The position numbers and the translations under genes were made by a program. From contig JACORW010000029.1 in the NCBI GenBank assembly GCA_016179185.1, forward strand, positions 1 through 46,804: a DNA stretch of 46,804 nt, in the 5' to 3' direction. The number at the start of each line of letters is the position of its first letter. The stretch's first letter is position 1. The notes below the pieces were generated by a model. It worked only from the letters and a program-made list of their open reading frames with translations, searched no databases and was not told the DNA's origin. Origin of the DNA: Gammaproteobacteria bacterium. GTDB taxonomy: Bacteria; Pseudomonadota; Gammaproteobacteria; Eutrophobiales; Eutrophobiaceae. Of this stretch, positions 43,468 to 46,804 are shown one piece after another.

Positions 43468-43790
43468 TGGTGCCCGGGGCCGGATTCGAACCGGCACGGC
43501 ATTGCTGCCAAGGGATTTTCCTGCCGCTGCGATTTTCACCGCTGCGCGCCGCGCGCGCATTTGTGGTCTGGACTTTCCCTTTGCCACATCCGGTACTTCC
43601 GGATGACAGGCAGGGGCCGTCAAGTCTCTACACTTTCCCCGGTGCCGTTGCGCCGGGGCTTAGCTCGGGATCGCCACCACCATCACGTGCTGAGGGTTCC
43701 CCGAATTTGACCCCATTCACACCAGCCGTTTCCGCGCTGGGTGCTCAACTGCGTCAAGTCCCTTGTGTCTACCTATTCCACCACCCGGGC
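43468..43790 (-). tRNA. leuZ: tRNA-Leu(UAA), interrupted by a group I intron
   Basis: Exon 1 is 43756-43790 (GCCCGGGTGGTGGAATAGG... to GGGACTT) and exon 2 is 43468-43519 (AAAATCCCTTGGC... to CCGGGCACCA, with CCA encoded). Joined, they give a normal class II tRNA with a long variable arm, 7-bp acceptor stem GCCCGGG/CCCGGGC, T-arm GCCGG-TTCGAAT-CCGGC and anticodon loop CT-TAA-AA. The order pgsA - tRNA-Gly - tRNA-Cys - tRNA-Leu is that of E. coli glyW-cysT-leuZ. The intron lies between U34 and A35. Confidence 0.93.
43520..43755 (-). ncRNA. group I self-splicing intron in tRNA-Leu
   Basis: 236 nt, no open reading frame. It starts after U34 and ends with G (omega-G). P1 forms between exon GACTT and intron GGGTC, with U.G at the splice site. 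Core elements characteristic of the IC3 group follow in order: ATTCGGGGAACC, ATCCCGAGCTAAGCC, GTAGAGACTTGACGGC and AAAGGGAAAGTCCAGACC. A P2 hairpin CAGC...GCTG and a P8/P9-type hairpin (ATCCGG-AAGTA-CCGGAT) are visible. The insertion site is the same as in cyanobacterial and plastid tRNA-Leu(UAA) introns. Confidence 0.92.
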
Positions 43791-43820
43791 CCGGGCTGGT
43801 GCGTTACTGCAGTGAAAATG

Positions 43821-43894
43821 TGGAGGCTGGGGTCGGAATTGAACCGGCGTACACGGCTTTGCAGGCCGCTGCATGACCACTCTGCCACCCAGCC
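43821..43894 (-). tRNA. tRNA-Cys(GCA)
   Basis: 74 nt with encoded CCA; acceptor GGCTGGG, anticodon loop CT-GCA-AA, T-arm GCCGG-TTCAATT-CCGAC. Lies between tRNA-Leu and tRNA-Gly. Confidence 0.95.
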
Positions 43895-43991
43895 GGTGAC
43901 AGGCTGTCGCGAAACCATTGCGCCACCCTGTCCCTGACTCAACCATCCAGAAACTGAAAGCCCCGAGGTTAATCGGGGCCAGCAGATCATT

Positions 43992-44067
<76 letters not shown>

Positions 44068-44102
44068 AAATCTAGTTTCCAACTCAGCGCGTTGCGCCTC
44101 GC

Positions 44103-44121
44103 CCAACTGAGCTATTCCCGC
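44103..44121 (-). repeat. duplicated 5' fragment of tRNA-Gly
   Basis: 19 bases identical to the first 19 bases of the tRNA-Gly gene (GCGGGAATAGCTCAGTTGG on the minus strand), 36 bases upstream of it. Not a functional tRNA. A remnant of duplication or of an integration event. Confidence 0.8.
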
Positions 44122-44203
44122 GAAACTCCGCCGAAAAGAGGCAGGTATTGTAGTGCGCAGCGTCAGCGTGTCAAACAATCCGTTTTCAGAAGTCGTGCTT
44201 ATC

Positions 44204-44767
44204 CTATTGTTTTCGCGCTGTTTCCCGAAGCTTCGGCCAGGCGCTGAGCAGATACTGGCACAGTGAGATCAACGTCAGCACGGCCGCAACGTATAACAAT
44301 ACCAACCCGGTTTCGTAGACCGGCAGTCCCAGGACCGGCTCGCGGAACAGGAGCAGGATCAACGCGATCATCTGCGCGATGGTCTTTATCTTGCCATAGA
44401 CTGAAACGGCCACTTTGCTGCGCGCACCCAGCTCCGCCATCCATTCGCGTAAAGCGGACACGGTGATTTCCCGACCCACGATCACGGCCGCGGGCAGTGC
44501 CAGGCGTATGCTGGGGTCCGCCTGAACCAGCAGCACCAGCACGACGGCGACCATCAGCTTGTCCGCCACCGGGTCAAGAAATGCGCCCAGCGGAGAGGTC
44601 TGGTTCAGTCGCCGCGCAAGATATCCATCCAGCAGATCGGTCAGCGCCGCTGCGCTGAACACGGCACAGGCCGCGTAATTGCGCCAGTCCACCGGAAGGT
44701 AGAAAACCAGCACGAGGACCGGGATCATTACAATGCGCAGCAACGTCAGTGTGTTCGGGATATTCAT
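44204..44767 (-). CDS. pgsA: CDP-diacylglycerol-glycerol-3-phosphate 3-phosphatidyltransferase
   Basis: 187-residue membrane enzyme making phosphatidylglycerophosphate. The motif D-x2-D-G-x2-A-R-x8-G-x3-D-x3-D is seen as DLLDGYLARRLNQTSPLG then AFLDPVADK. Several hydrophobic helices. The start overlaps the uvrC stop by 4 bases, the classical uvrC-pgsA arrangement. Confidence 0.96.
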   Translation of the reverse strand: MNIPNTLTLLRIVMIPVLVLVFYLPVDWRNYAACAVFSAAALTDLLDGYLARRLNQTSPLGAFLDPVADKLMVAVVLVLLVQADPSIRLALPAAVIVGREITVSALREWMAELGARSKVAVSVYGKIKTIAQMIALILLLFREPVLGLPVYETGLVLLYVAAVLTLISLCQYLLSAWPKLRETARKQ

Positions 44768-46596
44768 GGATCACCGTGCAGGCCGGCGTAGATGCGCCGG
44801 GCGAGATTCTTGTTAATCCCGTTGACCTTGGCAAGATCATCCGTGCCCGCGCGCATGATGCCCTGCAAACCACCGAAGTGCCGCAGCAGCGCCCGCCGCC
44901 GTCCCGCGCCGATGCCGGGGATGCGCTCCAGAACCGACGCACCGCTGCGGCGCTGTCGGCCCTGCCGGTGCCCTGTTATCGCAAAGCGATGGGCTTCATC
45001 GCGGATTTCCTGCAACAGCAGCATGCCGCCATGTCCGCCGGCCAGCCGCCGGGCGGAAGGTGCCCCCGAAATAATCAGCGCGTCCTGCCCGGGACGCCGG
45101 TCCGTGCCCTTGACCACACCCACCAGCGGAATGTCCGAAAGGCCCAGTGCGCGCAGCGCTTCCGCCGCAACGCCGACCTGGCCCCTGCCGCCGTCAATCA
45201 CAATCATATCCGGCAGCGGCTCCGACCCCGACATGGCGTGCCGGTAACGGCGCTCCAGCACCTGACGCATGGCCGCGTAGTCGTCGCCGGGCGTGATCCC
45301 GGCCACTTTGAAACGCCGATAACAGGATTTGATCGCCCCCTCCGCACCGAAAACGACACAGGCTCCGACGGCTCCTTCGCCTTGAGTATGACTGATATCG
45401 AAACACTCGATGCGCCCGGGTGGCGCGGGCAAGTCCAGCGCCTCCGCCACCTGCTGGAGGCGTTCCTGGTGACGGGCGCGGCTTCCGAGCTTTTGGCGCA
45501 ATGCCAGCGCGGCGTTATCCCGCGCCAGCGCCACCCACCGGGCCTTGACACCGCGGGCCGGAACCCGGATGGCGACACGTCTGCCGGATTCGGCCGCAAA
45601 TACCTGTTCCAGTAACGAACTGCCATCCGGCCTCTCGCTGACGAGGATTTCCGCCGGGATATTCCCGCGCCCGGCGCCGGACAGGTAATACTGCGTAAGG
45701 AATGCCTGCAAAATGCCGGCACCGTCGGCATGCGCGCCGCCATGGGGAAAGTAGCCGCGATTGCCCAGATTGCGTCCAGCGCGGATCATGAACAACTGTA
45801 CGCAAGCCTGCCCCTGCTCCGCTGCCATCGCAACAACGTCGCACTCTCCATGGGGAACGCTGGCGACCTGTTGCTCCTGGACGCGGCGCAGCGCCGCGAT
45901 CCGATCGCGATAGCGGGCGGCGCGCTCAAACTCCAGCGCGGCGGCGGCCCGTTCCATCGGGCCGGTCAGCCGCTGGATGATTTCCTCATTGCGACCCTCG
46001 AGAAACAATTCCGCATCGCTGACATCCGCAGCATAGTCTTCGGCTGTGACCAGGCCGACGCAGGGGGCGCGGCAGCGGCCGATCTGGTGTTGCAGGCACG
46101 GGCGGCTGCGGTTGCGGTAGTAGGCGTCTTCACACTGGCGGACCTGGAACAGTTTCTGCACCAGATTCAGCGTGCTGCGCGCAGAAGCTGCGCTGGGAAA
46201 CGGCCCAAAATAACGCCCCTCCCCGCGGCGCGCGCCGCGATGGAAGGAAAGTCTGGGAAACGCATGACCGTGTTCCAGAAACAGACAGGGGTAACTCTTG
46301 TCGTCCCGAAATACGACGTTATACCGGGGATGCAAAGATTTGATGAGGTTGCTTTCCAGCAGCAGCGCCTCACCTTCGGTGCGTGTCACGGTCACTTCGA
46401 TGTCGCGAACCTGGTCCAGCATCGCGCGCGACTTGGGGGAATCCAGGGCGCGGTTGAAATAGCTGCCGACGCGTTTGCGAAGATTTCCGGCTTTGCCGAT
46501 GTAAATGACGTTGCCGTCCCCGTCCAGCATCCGGTAGACACCGGGGCGACTGGTCAGCCGGCGGACGAACTCTGGCGCTGATGCGCGCTCAGTCAT
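44764..46596 (-). CDS. uvrC: excinuclease ABC subunit C
   Basis: About 610 residues, full length. The GIY-YIG nuclease is at the N terminus (RPGVYRMLDGDGNVIYIGKA), the cysteine block CLQHQIGRCRAPCVG is at about 155-170, a UVR motif follows (AAAALEFERAARYRDRIAAL), then the RNase H-like second nuclease (IECFDISHTQGEGAVGACVV) and C-terminal HhH (LERIPGIGAGRRRALLRHFG). Makes both incisions in nucleotide excision repair. Start taken at ATG 46596 from family length; the frame is open to 46662. Followed by pgsA and the tRNA block. Confidence 0.96.
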   Translation of the reverse strand: MTERASAPEFVRRLTSRPGVYRMLDGDGNVIYIGKAGNLRKRVGSYFNRALDSPKSRAMLDQVRDIEVTVTRTEGEALLLESNLIKSLHPRYNVVFRDDKSYPCLFLEHGHAFPRLSFHRGARRGEGRYFGPFPSAASARSTLNLVQKLFQVRQCEDAYYRNRSRPCLQHQIGRCRAPCVGLVTAEDYAADVSDAELFLEGRNEEIIQRLTGPMERAAAALEFERAARYRDRIAALRRVQEQQVASVPHGECDVVAMAAEQGQACVQLFMIRAGRNLGNRGYFPHGGAHADGAGILQAFLTQYYLSGAGRGNIPAEILVSERPDGSSLLEQVFAAESGRRVAIRVPARGVKARWVALARDNAALALRQKLGSRARHQERLQQVAEALDLPAPPGRIECFDISHTQGEGAVGACVVFGAEGAIKSCYRRFKVAGITPGDDYAAMRQVLERRYRHAMSGSEPLPDMIVIDGGRGQVGVAAEALRALGLSDIPLVGVVKGTDRRPGQDALIISGAPSARRLAGGHGGMLLLQEIRDEAHRFAITGHRQGRQRRSGASVLERIPGIGAGRRRALLRHFGGLQGIMRAGTDDLAKVNGINKNLARRIYAGLHGDP

Positions 46597-46762
46597 GCCC
46601 GACCGCCCCCGGTGTCCCCCGACGCCGCCGCCCCGCCCAATACACGTTTCGCACCTGCGCACGCGCCGGCTTCAGATGGATCCGACGTTTAGGCGTGGCA
46701 ATTTTTACCGGCCGGATCGACCCGTTTTTCCCCGGTATACAATTCATGCGCGGCGACTTATC

Positions 46763-46780
46763 ATACTAGAATATACTAGA
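46763..46780. promoter_or_regulatory. 10-bp-spaced direct repeat in AT-rich uvrC upstream region
   Basis: ATACTAGA occurs at 46763 and 46773, exactly one helical turn apart, within an AT-rich stretch that contrasts with the GC-rich surroundings. Could be part of a promoter or a protein-binding site. The rest of 46597-46804 shows no gene. Confidence 0.3.
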
Positions 46781-46804
46781 TATAGAAATTGTAAGATATT
46801 GATA

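Noticed and set aside
43231-43710. Plus-strand reading frames over the tRNA-Leu/intron
   Set aside because: They are antisense to the tRNA exons and intron core; the RNA gene explains the sequence.

Overview
This is a high-GC chromosomal window from a proteobacterium, most probably a gammaproteobacterium. The best marker is the right end: uvrC, pgsA, tRNA-Gly, tRNA-Cys and tRNA-Leu(UAA) lie in the order seen in E. coli (uvrC-pgsA-glyW-cysT-leuZ). Identity below family level cannot be read from the sequence, and the gene mix (sphingolipid synthesis, cobalamin-dependent ribonucleotide reductase, Entner-Doudoroff genes) suggests an environmental bacterium.

Layout. (1) 0.1-5.4 kb: 44-bp tandem repeats, then a minus-strand run serC / zwf-pgl-edd, which carries glucose-6-phosphate to KDPG plus a serine-pathway transaminase. 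(2) 5.7-9.4 kb: a small secreted protein, then three compact toxin-antitoxin pairs in alternating orientation, separated by degenerate copies of a hairpin-rich repeat, and a second small secreted protein with a strong terminator. (3) 9.4-13 kb: a FlgO/TolB-like TPR protein and an M61 peptidase. (4) 13-17.4 kb: an accessory island with a fourth toxin-antitoxin pair, an IS200/IS605-family element, and an array of gene cassettes on the minus strand bounded by attC sites (three good, one degenerate). Cassette cargo is a family-1 glycosyltransferase, an unknown protein possibly of the Nmad3 type, and a BrnT-type toxin with its partner. No integron integrase is present, so this is a CALIN (cluster of attC sites lacking an integrase). 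(5) 17.4-21.5 kb: split class II ribonucleotide reductase nrdJa/nrdJb; nrdJa carries a 373-residue intein with a LAGLIDADG endonuclease, placed just before the radical-site cysteine. (6) 21.6-24.3 kb: an acyl-CoA synthetase/GNAT fusion (Pat type).

(7) 24.3-42.3 kb is an envelope-lipid region. It holds the five recognised bacterial ceramide genes (cerS, aasR, cerR, acpR, spt). Around them are a CDP-alcohol phosphotransferase fused to a decayed nucleotidyltransferase domain, a lipid kinase of the diacylglycerol/ceramide kinase type, a nucleotidyltransferase-fold protein, an AspH/LpxO-like hydroxylase, a metallophosphoesterase, lptF-lptG, two further nucleotidyltransferases, a HIT protein, an MsbA-like ABC exporter and a CDP-glycerol-glycerophosphotransferase-like protein. 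Read together they could make ceramide, phosphorylate it, add a nucleotide-activated polar head group, flip it and carry it outward. The ceramide part is well supported by family recognition; the head-group and export part is inference from neighbourhood.

(8) 42.4-46.6 kb: a PAP2 phosphatase, a small unknown protein, then the tRNA/pgsA/uvrC block. The tRNA-Leu(UAA) gene is split by a 236-nt group I intron at the same anticodon position as the cyanobacterial/plastid tRNA-Leu introns.

The points most worth following up are the sphingolipid head-group/export cluster, the tRNA-Leu group I intron, the integrase-less cassette array, the nrdJa intein, and the repeat-separated toxin-antitoxin block.
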